From Gammaproteobacteria bacterium (GTDB lineage: Bacteria; Pseudomonadota; Gammaproteobacteria; Chromatiales; Chromatiaceae), in contig RZZN01000009.1 of assembly GCA_009929855.1 (NCBI GenBank), positions 1 to 64,000 on the forward strand: DNA of 64,000 nt, read 5' to 3'. The notes under the pieces were generated by a model, which was given only the letters and a program-made list of their open reading frames with translations, had not been told where the DNA came from and made no database searches. Positions 1 to 8,448 of the stretch are shown in pieces. Position numbers and translations under genes: made by a program. How positions within the stretch are numbered: the first letter of the stretch is position 1; each line of letters begins with the position of its first letter.

Positions 1-37
1 GGTACAGTTCGTCTGGGAGGTCAAGGGTGGCTTTCAT
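1..37 (-). CDS. Second VapB-type antitoxin, N-terminus only (runs off left edge)
   Basis: Reading leftward from an ATG at position 37, the only visible codons give MKATLDLPDELY. This closely matches the start of the antitoxin at 489-791 (MRTTLDLPDETF). Such a start is typical of short ribbon-helix-helix or VapB-like antitoxins that bind DNA and neutralise a PIN toxin. It begins 22 bases after the stop of the vapC-like gene, on the same strand, so a second toxin-antitoxin pair probably follows outside the window. Only 12 residues are visible; the identification rests on similarity to the neighbour. Confidence 0.55.
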   Translation of the reverse strand, partial: MKATLDLPDELY

Positions 38-58
38 AAAACCAGTTTGCTGGAAGGT

Positions 59-496
59 CTAGGGCGTCGGCACGGGAACCAGGTGCAGAAAATTCAGACT
101 GGCAAAGCGTTTGAAGTCGCTGTCGAAAGACACTAATCGACAGTCGGTGCTCATGGCCAAGGCGGCGAGGTAAGTATCAGTCCAGAGGCGGTGTGGAAGG
201 TCGCTGCCCAGCGAGAGCGCGGCAAATTGCGCCTCCGTCGAGGCGGATTCGGCCAGAAAACACACGGCGGGGTTGTCCCGATACCGGCGGTAGATGCGCC
301 ATGCCTCTTCATGGGTCAGCGTGCGGCTCAAGACCCTTGGCTGGGTACTCAAACGCAATAGCCCGAGCATGGTGATGCGGCAAAATGCCGCCTGGTCCGA
401 TAACTGATCACGCCAATACCGCTTGGCCGTGGCGTGGTGGATGTGGTTTTCATCGACCAAGGCCAGCCAGACGTTAATATCGGGCAGGTCAGTCAT
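59..496 (-). CDS. PIN-domain toxin, VapC-like ribonuclease
   Basis: The 145-residue protein has the layout of a PIN-domain toxin. There is an Asp near the N-terminus (PDINVWLAL, Asp6) and a C-terminal cluster of acidic residues in LWTDTYLAALA and LVSFDSDF that would bind the catalytic metal. VapC toxins cleave RNA, usually tRNA or rRNA, when released by their antitoxin. The usual central Glu is not obvious (the stretch reads ITMLGLLRLST), so activity is not certain. It overlaps the upstream antitoxin gene by 8 bases, which is typical of translationally coupled vapBC pairs. Function is inferred from the family; the RNA target is unknown. Confidence 0.85.
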   Translation of the reverse strand: MTDLPDINVWLALVDENHIHHATAKRYWRDQLSDQAAFCRITMLGLLRLSTQPRVLSRTLTHEEAWRIYRRYRDNPAVCFLAESASTEAQFAALSLGSDLPHRLWTDTYLAALAMSTDCRLVSFDSDFKRFASLNFLHLVPVPTP

Positions 497-791
497 GGTG
501 CTGTGCGCCGCTGTGGTCGATCACGCGCCGGTACTGCTCCAGATCTTCCGCATCCAGGATGGCCGCAAGCTGCGCGTTCGTGAGCGCCGGCGTGAGCGGT
601 GCGTCGGGGTCGCGCGGGATGGCGACCGGCAACGGCGGACGCTCGCTCAGAGAGGCAGGCGCATTGGTACCCGCCGCCAGCCCGCGTTCGATGAACTGCG
701 CAACCAGTTCCTTGAGCTTCATGCCCCGGAGCGCGGCCTGTGCCTTGAGTCGGCGAAAGGTTTCGTCAGGTAAATCAAGCGTGGTTCTCAT
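489..791 (-). CDS. VapB-type antitoxin
   Basis: This small protein starts MRTTLDLPDETF and continues with an amphipathic stretch (RRLKAQAALRGMKLKELV), as in VapB or ribbon-helix-helix antitoxins. The N-terminus would bind operator DNA, and the more disordered C-terminal part (Pro-rich, then NAQLAAILDAEDLEQY) would wrap and inhibit the toxin. The start at 791 was chosen because it gives the same N-terminus as the antitoxin at the left edge; an ATG at 803 adds four residues. Its last codons overlap the toxin gene at 59-496. A 27-base inverted repeat just upstream (812-838) is a candidate autoregulatory operator. Confidence 0.8.
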   Translation of the reverse strand: MRTTLDLPDETFRRLKAQAALRGMKLKELVAQFIERGLAAGTNAPASLSERPPLPVAIPRDPDAPLTPALTNAQLAAILDAEDLEQYRRVIDHSGAQHHD

Positions 792-811
792 CGCGGTCGT
801 CATCCGTCATC

Positions 812-838
812 AAATGCTTGTTTTCAATAAACGCATTT
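812..838 (-). promoter_or_regulatory. Inverted repeat, candidate operator of the toxin-antitoxin operon
   Basis: An AT-rich dyad with arms AAATGC (812-817) and GCATTT (833-838), 15 bases apart, sits 20 bases upstream of the antitoxin start. The surrounding genes are strongly GC-rich, so the AT-rich palindrome stands out. VapB-type antitoxins usually repress their own promoter by binding such repeats. No convincing -10/-35 pair was identified, so the regulatory role is inferred from position and symmetry. Confidence 0.4.
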
Positions 839-869
839 TTACATCAAATCACGGATCGGGACAACCCGA

Positions 870-1511
870 TCACAACGACAACGACATCTGCCCGTGCCCC
901 AGCAGCTCGCGCCGCGCCTTGGGCGACAGCCCTTCGCCCTTGACGAACGGATTGTCGGCAATCGCCGCCCGCAGCGCCTTGCGCCAACCGATGCCCTTTT
1001 GCATCGCCTGACCGGTCGTGGCAACCGTCATGGTGTAGAGCCACCAGCGCTCTTCCGGGGCCAGCGCCTCCCAGTTATGCAGGGCATTGGGGATGTCACC
1101 GGGCGGCGCGTCCTCCACCGCCCAGCAGAGGACACAGAGCTCCTTGCCCAGCGAGGGATGCACCGGAACCGGCTTGCCGGGGTTCTTGTGAAACTTGGCG
1201 GGGGGCAGACCGTTGGCGCGCAGACGGCGATTGGCTTCGTCCCAAAAGGCCGGCGCGAGGGCCAGCCAACGGGTGCGGTCGATGACCACACGCAAGGCGG
1301 GATCGTTGGGCGCCGGTGCATCCACCACCCACGCGCCCAGATGGTCGAGATCGTCGCCGCGATGTTCGGTGATGCAGATCATCTGATCGCCGGCGGTGCC
1401 CTTGGGAATCTCGATCAGGAAACCGTGACGGGCCTCCTCCGGCAGAAAGCCCAGGCCGATGACCTTGCGGGCGGAGACCGGACGGATGGTGGAAGCAGTC
1501 GCGCGCGCCAT
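870..1511 (-). CDS. DUF3780 family protein, anti-phage associated
   Basis: This 213-residue protein looks like the DUF3780 family (start around IGLGFLPEEARHGFLIEIP; central WVVDAPAPND and WDEANRRLRANGLPPAKF; C-terminal ERWWLYTMTVATTGQ). The family occurs beside DUF499 ATPases, DUF1156 proteins and helicases in predicted and tested anti-phage loci; its biochemical role is not established. It starts 3 bases after the stop of the DUF499 gene, so the two are almost certainly cotranscribed. The next genes downstream are a toxin-antitoxin pair rather than the usual DUF1156 partner. The system may therefore be reduced or continue beyond the left edge. Family assignment is from recognition of sequence and neighbour. 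Confidence 0.75.
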   Translation of the reverse strand: MARATASTIRPVSARKVIGLGFLPEEARHGFLIEIPKGTAGDQMICITEHRGDDLDHLGAWVVDAPAPNDPALRVVIDRTRWLALAPAFWDEANRRLRANGLPPAKFHKNPGKPVPVHPSLGKELCVLCWAVEDAPPGDIPNALHNWEALAPEERWWLYTMTVATTGQAMQKGIGWRKALRAAIADNPFVKGEGLSPKARRELLGHGQMSLSL

Positions 1512-1514
1512 GGC

Positions 1515-4500
1515 TTATTGGGTGATCTTCGTTTCGTCGAACGGCTGTTGAGTGGCCCTGAGCCAGTCAAGCAATGCCTGGCCGGTGGGGAACGCCAGCG
1601 AGCCAACGATCATTCGCAAGCTGTCGCCTCCGACCAAGTTTTGTAGCTGTTCGACCACTGATTTGACGGCAACGCCATCGTAACCGCCATCCAGAGCACC
1701 GAAATAGTCGACGGTTTGCTGGCCGTCCCGGCTCTCGGCGGTCAGGCTGATATCATGCGCGCGGACCCCGCTGGCCTGTTCCAGTCGCTGGATGACATCC
1801 CAGACGGCTCCGGCGTCATCGAGCTTGGTCTGTTGCGTCCAGCGCGCCGGCTGCATGAGATCGATCGCGGGACGCAGCCTCGTCTCGCCGGGCTGGGGGA
1901 TCGGGATGCGCAGTGTCTCCGAGGTCAGATCATAGGCATCGGCCACGGCGATCGCGCAGACCACGCGGCAATTCGCCGGAACGCGAAAGACCCCGTTGTA
2001 GGTGGCGGCGGCGGTCGAGGTCGGTGCGGTGCCGTCGGTCGTGTAGCGAATGACGATGCCGCCTGCTCTGGGCAGGGCCTGCAACTCGACTTCGTCGTGA
2101 TCGCCGCGATGATGAAGCTGATACTTGAGCCTGAGTTTGGCCGTCCAGTCCTTGACTACACTGAGGCGGGCGCAATCGTTGGGATCGACGGCGAGAAAAC
2201 GATAACTCAAGCCCGTGGCTTCAAAGCGGGTGGGCGTCGGCACCGGACTGGAGGCGGCGGTGGGCTCGGCGTCGCCGGTTTCATAGACTACGGCGGGGGC
2301 GTGGAGCGGCTCGATTTTCAGGTAGGTATAGCCATCGCCCTCGTCCTGGACGGAGAGCTCGCGAATCGACACCTCGGGCACGGGCGGCGGGAAGGGTCCA
2401 CGGCGAAGATGATTGCCTTCCTCGCGCCAAAGATCGCGGCGCACACAATCGGCCTTGAGATCATCGAGTGCGGATAACTTGTGCAGCGGCCAGTTGGTAT
2501 TGACGGCGGCCGCGCGCTTGAAGTCGGACCAGAGCACGACCTTGGTGTCGGTGGAACCGAACAGACGTGCCTCGGCACGGATACGAAAACTGTCATCGTC
2601 GATCTTGGTGGTGAATTTTTGTGCGCCTTCGAGCGTTTTGCGGATCGTCGCTTCGCCGTTCTGGTTGCCGGCAAAGGCGAGATCGATGCCGGTGGCGCGC
2701 AGGGCGGTGTTGATCGATGGATAGACGATCTGGTCAAAGGCCTCCTTGAGTGCGGCGGTGAATTGCAGGCCCATGCGATCGCGCAGCACATCGAGCGCCC
2801 GCCATTGCGGATCGTTGGCAGGTGTGTTCTCGGACTTCAGCTCGTCGTCGATGCTGTGCAGGGCGCGCATCTGCCGGGCGCCATCGAGCACCTTCTGAAA
2901 GGTATCCCGTGATCCAGTCAAAAAGAGGACGCGGTTTTTGTAAGGCTGCTGGTTCCACCAGGCCTGCCAGTCGGCGGAGATGGGCAACTGGCTCGCCTGA
3001 CCGCCAGGCCGCACGATCACCAGCGTGGTCTTGTCCTGCTCGATCTGAACCTCGTCGGGTGGTGGTAGGACCTTGATGACCTGATAACAGTCGCGCAGCG
3101 AGGCCGAAAAGTACGACTCGAGATGCTCGCGGAGCATCCGCTCCACGGTTTCGGTATGGAGCGACAGCGCCGTGGAACGCAGCTTGGCGGCGAGATTCTG
3201 CTGATTCTTGAAAAACAGGCGGCCATCGGCGGAGTCGTGGAGATACCAGGCGCGGGTGGCCAGTTTGTCCAGGACGTTGACCTTGAAGGTGGAGAGGTCG
3301 CGACCGGGTCGCTGAAGGCAGTCGATCAGTTGGTACTCGCGCAGACCCTGAATCGCCCCCGGCGTGGTCGACAGTGAAGCGACGAGGATCAGGCGCGCGG
3401 CATCGGAGGTGTCGGTGTTGCCATTGTCGGCATCGATCTGCTCGACCTCCGCATCCCCGCCACGGGCAATGTCGTGGGCGATCGCCTCACTGAGCGACGG
3501 ATTGATGGTGCGAATTTCGGAGGCGATCTCGTCGAGATTGAGATCGAGATCATAGGGGTGAATCAAGTCGATGTTGGCCGCATGCCCTGAGCTCCACAGG
3601 CTGGACACGACCATCTGCATCAGCCGGATGACGCCTCGGGTCTGCTGGAACCCCTCGTTTTCCTTGAACCGACCGACCAGCTCGCGCAGATCGGGATGGA
3701 AGGGATAGGCGTCGATGACGCGGGTATAAAGGGTCTCGGGCGAGCTGGTGGTCAGGCCCATCTTGACCGCCTCGCGCAGCGCCTCGCGATAGGCGGCGGC
3801 CACGGCGGCAATGTTCGACTGCGGCGCGACCCGCTCGAACAGACGTTTGCGCAGAATGTGATACAGCTCGTCGCCGTTCGGGTTGACCGGCGTGATGGGC
3901 ACGGCGATGCGTTTGGATTCCGAGGTGATGCCATGCACCGCGCGGTTGAAGGCCGCCTCCAGCGCGGATTGACCAATGCCGAAGCTCGACCCGGCCAGAT
4001 CGGACAGCACCAGACACACATTGCCCATGTCCGCGACGGCCACGAAGAGGTTCGCCAGAGCGGCCGTCGTCACGACACTCAAATCGGCATTCCCAACCGG
4101 GACCGTGACGGCGTATTCGAGATAAGGCGGCAACTCGTCGAGAAACAGCACCAGCGGCTCGTCGCCGAGCAACTGCTTCCAGGCTTCCGGCCCCGGCGCA
4201 CTGAGCAAGGGCGAAACATAGCGGGCGAACTGATCGGCTTTGCCGAGCTGCTCGGCGAGCGATCCCCAAATACCGCCGGGCGCATCGGTACTGCGACCAT
4301 TGAAACCCGCAACCCGACACGCCCCGAGCGCGGGGGCCGGGTTGTGTTCGAGCACTCGATCACGCAACAGGGGATCCCGCGCCAGTAGACCCAGTGCGAT
4401 CATGCTGTGCGTCTTACCGCCCCCCATGGCCTGCGAGAGCAGAAACACCGATGAACCCGCGCCCTGACCACCGAGATGGCGAAAGGCCCGATCCACCAGC

Positions 4501-4649
4501 GTGAGCATTCCGTTGGTGAAGTAGTTCTCCTCGAAGAACGCAGCGCCGTCGACCTGTCCCTTGAGGAAGGTATCGAGGTTGAGGACCGTGGCGCGGCGAT
4601 CAGCCGCGTAGACCGACGGACGGGGTGTGCAGAATGATTGAATGCTCAT
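1515..4649 (-). CDS. DUF499 AAA-type ATPase, anti-phage associated
   Basis: A 1044-residue protein with a P-loop near the N-terminus (SQAMGGGKTHS, Walker A about residues 73-82) and a Walker B strand (LVLFLDELPPYL, about 166-177). This is the pattern of DUF499 ATPases that accompany DUF3780 and DUF1156 proteins in defence loci. The C-terminal part contains a stretch (IRYTTDGTAPTST, then a Tyr/Val-rich strand pattern, about residues 880-930) resembling the beta-sandwich found at the end of chitobiases. It may be a binding module. It is the first gene of the leftward block, separated by about 120 bases from the unrelated signalling gene at 4774-7662. ATP-driven action in phage defence is inferred from the family and not shown by this sequence. 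Confidence 0.8.
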   Translation of the reverse strand: MSIQSFCTPRPSVYAADRRATVLNLDTFLKGQVDGAAFFEENYFTNGMLTLVDRAFRHLGGQGAGSSVFLLSQAMGGGKTHSMIALGLLARDPLLRDRVLEHNPAPALGACRVAGFNGRSTDAPGGIWGSLAEQLGKADQFARYVSPLLSAPGPEAWKQLLGDEPLVLFLDELPPYLEYAVTVPVGNADLSVVTTAALANLFVAVADMGNVCLVLSDLAGSSFGIGQSALEAAFNRAVHGITSESKRIAVPITPVNPNGDELYHILRKRLFERVAPQSNIAAVAAAYREALREAVKMGLTTSSPETLYTRVIDAYPFHPDLRELVGRFKENEGFQQTRGVIRLMQMVVSSLWSSGHAANIDLIHPYDLDLNLDEIASEIRTINPSLSEAIAHDIARGGDAEVEQIDADNGNTDTSDAARLILVASLSTTPGAIQGLREYQLIDCLQRPGRDLSTFKVNVLDKLATRAWYLHDSADGRLFFKNQQNLAAKLRSTALSLHTETVERMLREHLESYFSASLRDCYQVIKVLPPPDEVQIEQDKTTLVIVRPGGQASQLPISADWQAWWNQQPYKNRVLFLTGSRDTFQKVLDGARQMRALHSIDDELKSENTPANDPQWRALDVLRDRMGLQFTAALKEAFDQIVYPSINTALRATGIDLAFAGNQNGEATIRKTLEGAQKFTTKIDDDSFRIRAEARLFGSTDTKVVLWSDFKRAAAVNTNWPLHKLSALDDLKADCVRRDLWREEGNHLRRGPFPPPVPEVSIRELSVQDEGDGYTYLKIEPLHAPAVVYETGDAEPTAASSPVPTPTRFEATGLSYRFLAVDPNDCARLSVVKDWTAKLRLKYQLHHRGDHDEVELQALPRAGGIVIRYTTDGTAPTSTAAATYNGVFRVPANCRVVCAIAVADAYDLTSETLRIPIPQPGETRLRPAIDLMQPARWTQQTKLDDAGAVWDVIQRLEQASGVRAHDISLTAESRDGQQTVDYFGALDGGYDGVAVKSVVEQLQNLVGGDSLRMIVGSLAFPTGQALLDWLRATQQPFDETKITQ

Positions 4650-4773
4650 GGTTTCCTAATCAACGGACAGGCAATCCACCCTGCCCTGAGCCTCGAGTTT
4701 GGCCGGCTCTTCCAAAACTGTCCCAGCGTGGGAGGCTGCTGTGCGTGGGCTCAGAGTAATCCGCAAATCCGAG

Positions 4774-7662
4774 TCAAGGTCGGCGCGCGCCGGACTCGCT
4801 GGTGACGGTCTGGCCAATCGCCTCCGCCTCGACGAGCCGGCTGAGTAGAAAGCCCTGAGCCAGGTCACAGCCGGCCCGTGAGAGATAGCGGAGCTGCTCC
4901 TCGGTTTCCACTCCCTCGGCAATGACCTTGATCCCCAGCTCGTGGGCGGCGGCGATGGTGGAGCGGACGATGGCCTCGTCCTCCGGGTCGGTCGTGAGGT
5001 AGCGAATCAGGGCCATGTCGATCTTGAGATAATCGATCGGCAGACGCTTGAGATCGCGCAATGTCGAGTAGCCGATGCCGAAGTCGTCCAAGGCGATCGC
5101 CACGCCCAGATCACGGATGCGCTTGAGCTCGCGGATGGCCTGATGGATGTCGCGCAACAGGCTGCGCTCCTGCACCTCGATGACAAGCCGCCCGGGATCG
5201 AGTCCGCCGCGCTCCAGCGCATCTTGAACATCCCGCGCCAGCTCGCCTGAGTAGAGCAGTGAGCCAGAGACGTTGATGGTGACGAGCACCCTCGAGTGTG
5301 ACTCCCAGGTCCGTGCCTGAGCGACGGCCTGCTCGAGGACCCAGCAGCCCACTGGCCGCGCCAGATCACTGCGCTCCAGCGCTTCGAGGAAGTCACAGGG
5401 TGACAGCATGCCATCACGCGGATGTCGCCAGCGCAAGAGCGCCTCGACCGCGTCCACGGTGGCGGTCTCGATGGCGATGATGGGCTGATAGAGCAGGTGG
5501 AATTCGCCATCCCTCAAGGCCCTGCGCAGCTCCTGCTCGACCTTGATCCGACTGCGCGCGATCTGGGTCAACTCCGGGCGATGGAACGCGAGATGGCCGT
5601 ACCCGACCTCGCTGGCCTGAATCAACGCGGCCTCGGCATGACGCAAGAGCGAGCCGACTCGCGCACCGTCCTCTGGGTAGAGCGCGATGCCGACGCTCGC
5701 GATGAGCTGCTGCGGCGGCAGATCGGGTAGATCCAGCGCGACCTCCACGCATTGACGCAACTGCTGCGCCAATGCGGTGGCATGCATGGCCATGTCGACC
5801 CCAGGCTCCAGAAGACGCACGATGACGAACCGCCCGCCGGCCAGACGGGCCAAAAGATCCGTTGTCGCGACCGCGCTGCTCAAGCGCATGGCAACGCTCT
5901 GCAGCGTCGCATCCCCGGCCACATGTCCGTGCGCGGCCACGAGATCGCCGAAACCATCCAGTCCCAGCACCAGTAGGATCAGACGCTGTCCGCCCGCGTC
6001 GGCCTGCTCCAGGATCTCGGTCAGGCGCGCGCGTAGCGCGGTGAGGTTGGGCAGACCGGTGAGTGGGTCACGTTGCTCGAGTGACTCGGACGCATCCGCC
6101 GGGGACAGCTCGGTGAGCATCGCCACGTATTGCAGCACCTCGCCATCGGGACCGAGCACCCGATCGATCTGCATCCAGCACGAATAGATCTCACCGTCCT
6201 TGCGTCGATTCCAGATCTCGCCGCTCCAGGCGCCATTGCGGCTCAGCCCCGCCCAAAGTGTACGATAGAAATCGGCGTCATGACGGCCGGAGCCGAGCAT
6301 GCGCGGATCTTGTCCCATCACCTCCGCCGGGCTGTAGCCGGTGATGAGGGTGAAGGCAGGATTGACCGCGAGGATGCGGTTGTCCGCATCCGAGATGATG
6401 ATCCCCTTGCTGGTATTCTCGATCAGGGTACCGATCAGGCGCAGCCGATTCTGTTGCTCGTGCTCGTTGGTGATGTCCTCGATGATGAGCAGATAGCCGG
6501 CCCGATTGCCAGCCTCATCGCGCACGACTGAAGCGGACAGACGCAGCCAACGCGGCTCACCGTCGGCGTCGAGACTCAGCTCGCGCGTGAGACGCTCGGC
6601 GCACTTCAAGCGGGCCAGCCGCTCGGCGTCGAGCGCGCGGCTCAGTCCAGCCGCATCGAAGAGCTCGGCGACCGATCTCAGCGGAGCCGTCATCGCGGTC
6701 AGATTCAGGGTCTGCAGGGCCGCGTCATTGATGAACCGGATCACTTGATCGGAGTCGGCGACCAGGATGCCGAGATGCTCGGAGTGCTCGAGAACGGTTC
6801 GCAGCAGGGCCTGGTCGGCCAGCTCGCGCTGCGTCTCCTCGAGTGCCTCGCCCTGCACGGCGACGAAACGACGCAACATCCGGATGTAGGTCGCTTGGAC
6901 ATCCTTCAAGAGATCGCGTCGCGTCAGGATGCCGACGAGCATCCCCTGCGCGTCCACGACGGCCAGACGCCGAACCGCATGGGTACTCATGCGCTGGATC
7001 GCCTCGCCAGCGGGACAATCCAGATCGATGACATGCACTGGAGCGGACATCCGCTCGGCGATGCGCACGGCACGCAGATCACCCTCGGCGGCCGCCAGAC
7101 GAATCGCATCACGCTCGCTCAGGATCCCGATGGCGCGACCCTGTTCGGCGATCAGCACCGAGCTGATCCGCCGCTCCGCCATGAGCAGCAAGGCCGTGGC
7201 GACCGTTTCATCGGGCGGAAGGGTCACCGGGTCGCGAGTCATCAGATCGGAGACGCGATTGGGACCAAGTAGATCACCGGTTCCCAGTGCTTGGGCGAAA
7301 TCGGTCTCCGAGAGGATGCCCAGCACCCGCTCCTGCTCATCGACCAGCACCAGGTGTCGGCAGCCGCGCGTGCTCATCCGCGCATAGCCTTCGGCGAACG
7401 TCATGCCCACACCGGCGGTCAAGGGGTCGGGCGACATGTACTCGCGCAAGGGTCCAGCGGGACGATAGTCACCATGAGCGACCAAGCAGAGTACATCGCG
7501 CTCGGTGAAGACACCGACCGGGCGTTCGCCGGCCACGACGATCACCGAGCTGACCCGTCGCTCGCCCATGAGCGAGACGGCAGTGGAGAGCGGGGCGTCC
7601 GGGGCGAGCGTCAGCGGTGGTCTAGACCGCCAGAGATCCGATAGGGTCAGAGTCTCGATCAT
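4774..7662 (-). CDS. CBS-PAS-GGDEF-EAL cyclic-di-GMP signalling protein
   Basis: The 962-residue soluble protein begins with four CBS repeats (residues about 1-265, with ERRVSSVIV/GVFTERD and ERRISSVLI/GILSERD pairs), which in other proteins bind adenosyl ligands. Two PAS-like domains follow (about 285-400 and 405-520), then GGDEF (about 530-690) and EAL (about 700-950). The diguanylate cyclase signature is degraded to AGGRF, so synthesis of c-di-GMP is unlikely. The EAL domain keeps EALLRW, NVSGSLL, DDFGIGYSTL, LKIDMALIR and EGVET, the residues needed for metal binding and c-di-GMP hydrolysis. The likely role is a phosphodiesterase controlled by nucleotide or redox/ligand sensing. It appears monocistronic. 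Confidence 0.93.
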   Translation of the reverse strand: MIETLTLSDLWRSRPPLTLAPDAPLSTAVSLMGERRVSSVIVVAGERPVGVFTERDVLCLVAHGDYRPAGPLREYMSPDPLTAGVGMTFAEGYARMSTRGCRHLVLVDEQERVLGILSETDFAQALGTGDLLGPNRVSDLMTRDPVTLPPDETVATALLLMAERRISSVLIAEQGRAIGILSERDAIRLAAAEGDLRAVRIAERMSAPVHVIDLDCPAGEAIQRMSTHAVRRLAVVDAQGMLVGILTRRDLLKDVQATYIRMLRRFVAVQGEALEETQRELADQALLRTVLEHSEHLGILVADSDQVIRFINDAALQTLNLTAMTAPLRSVAELFDAAGLSRALDAERLARLKCAERLTRELSLDADGEPRWLRLSASVVRDEAGNRAGYLLIIEDITNEHEQQNRLRLIGTLIENTSKGIIISDADNRILAVNPAFTLITGYSPAEVMGQDPRMLGSGRHDADFYRTLWAGLSRNGAWSGEIWNRRKDGEIYSCWMQIDRVLGPDGEVLQYVAMLTELSPADASESLEQRDPLTGLPNLTALRARLTEILEQADAGGQRLILLVLGLDGFGDLVAAHGHVAGDATLQSVAMRLSSAVATTDLLARLAGGRFVIVRLLEPGVDMAMHATALAQQLRQCVEVALDLPDLPPQQLIASVGIALYPEDGARVGSLLRHAEAALIQASEVGYGHLAFHRPELTQIARSRIKVEQELRRALRDGEFHLLYQPIIAIETATVDAVEALLRWRHPRDGMLSPCDFLEALERSDLARPVGCWVLEQAVAQARTWESHSRVLVTINVSGSLLYSGELARDVQDALERGGLDPGRLVIEVQERSLLRDIHQAIRELKRIRDLGVAIALDDFGIGYSTLRDLKRLPIDYLKIDMALIRYLTTDPEDEAIVRSTIAAAHELGIKVIAEGVETEEQLRYLSRAGCDLAQGFLLSRLVEAEAIGQTVTSESGARRP

Positions 7663-7821
7663 GGCCCGCCTTGTGAGCAGACGCGGCAGCGCCGCGATAT
7701 GACTAATTATTTAGCAGAACATTGGCCATGAATCCAGTCAGCGCCCATCTTCTCTCGTCATCAGCGTCCGGCCGATACTGCGCGCGAGTCGAGACATTTT
7801 ACTCGGAATTGGGGCGACTGG

Positions 7822-8448
7822 TCACCGCCGCGACTCAGTGGCTCGCGCTCGGTCGACGAGGGGTCGAGACCGCGCCGCTTCGGGATGAGCGCCACAGATG
7901 GCAAGACCGTAGCGGATCTGTCCAGCGGTCTTGTCGCGAGCCAGATCCCATTCAGGCGGCAACAGCGGGAGACCAACCGAGCGTGGGGCTTCGAGATAGA
8001 GTCGACCGCCCGGATTGAGCCAGGCACCCCGCAGCAGTCCCGCGATGGCGGGGGCCCAGAGATCGGCATCATAGGGCGGATCGAGAAAGACGATGTCGAA
8101 GGGGGCATCGCTGCCCTCGAGCCAGCTCAGGGCATCGGCTTGGATGATCCGCACAGACGCCAGGGAGAGTCGCTCGATGTGGGTGCGCAGTTGACGGACC
8201 AACGCATCCGCGCGCTCGACCATCACCACCTCGGCGGCGCCGCGTGACGCAGCCTCTAGACCCAACGCGCCACTGCCGGCGAACAGGTCCAGGCAACGCG
8301 CGCCAGGCATGACGGGCGCCAGCCAGTTGAAGAGTGTCTCGCGCACGCGATCGGGGGTGGGCCGCAGACCGACCGCATCCGGGACCGCGAAGCGATGTCC
8401 GCGCAGGCGGCCCCCGATGATGCGCAACTCTCCCCTAACCCTCCGCAT
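7822..8448 (-). CDS. rsmD: 16S rRNA (guanine966-N2)-methyltransferase RsmD
   Basis: The protein has the RsmD pattern: LRIIGGRLRGHRF at the N-terminus, RPTPDRVRETLFNWL, the SAM-binding motif CLDLFAGSGALGLEAASRGA and the catalytic motif FLDPPYD. RsmD methylates G966 of 16S rRNA during assembly of the 30S subunit. The start at 8448 gives the family's usual beginning (MRRVRGELRIIGG); an in-frame extension to 8529 lies inside the neighbouring gene and is not family-like. The start overlaps the end of the M16 peptidase gene by 14 bases, indicating translational coupling. Confidence 0.93.
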   Translation of the reverse strand: MRRVRGELRIIGGRLRGHRFAVPDAVGLRPTPDRVRETLFNWLAPVMPGARCLDLFAGSGALGLEAASRGAAEVVMVERADALVRQLRTHIERLSLASVRIIQADALSWLEGSDAPFDIVFLDPPYDADLWAPAIAGLLRGAWLNPGGRLYLEAPRSVGLPLLPPEWDLARDKTAGQIRYGLAICGAHPEAARSRPLVDRARATESRR

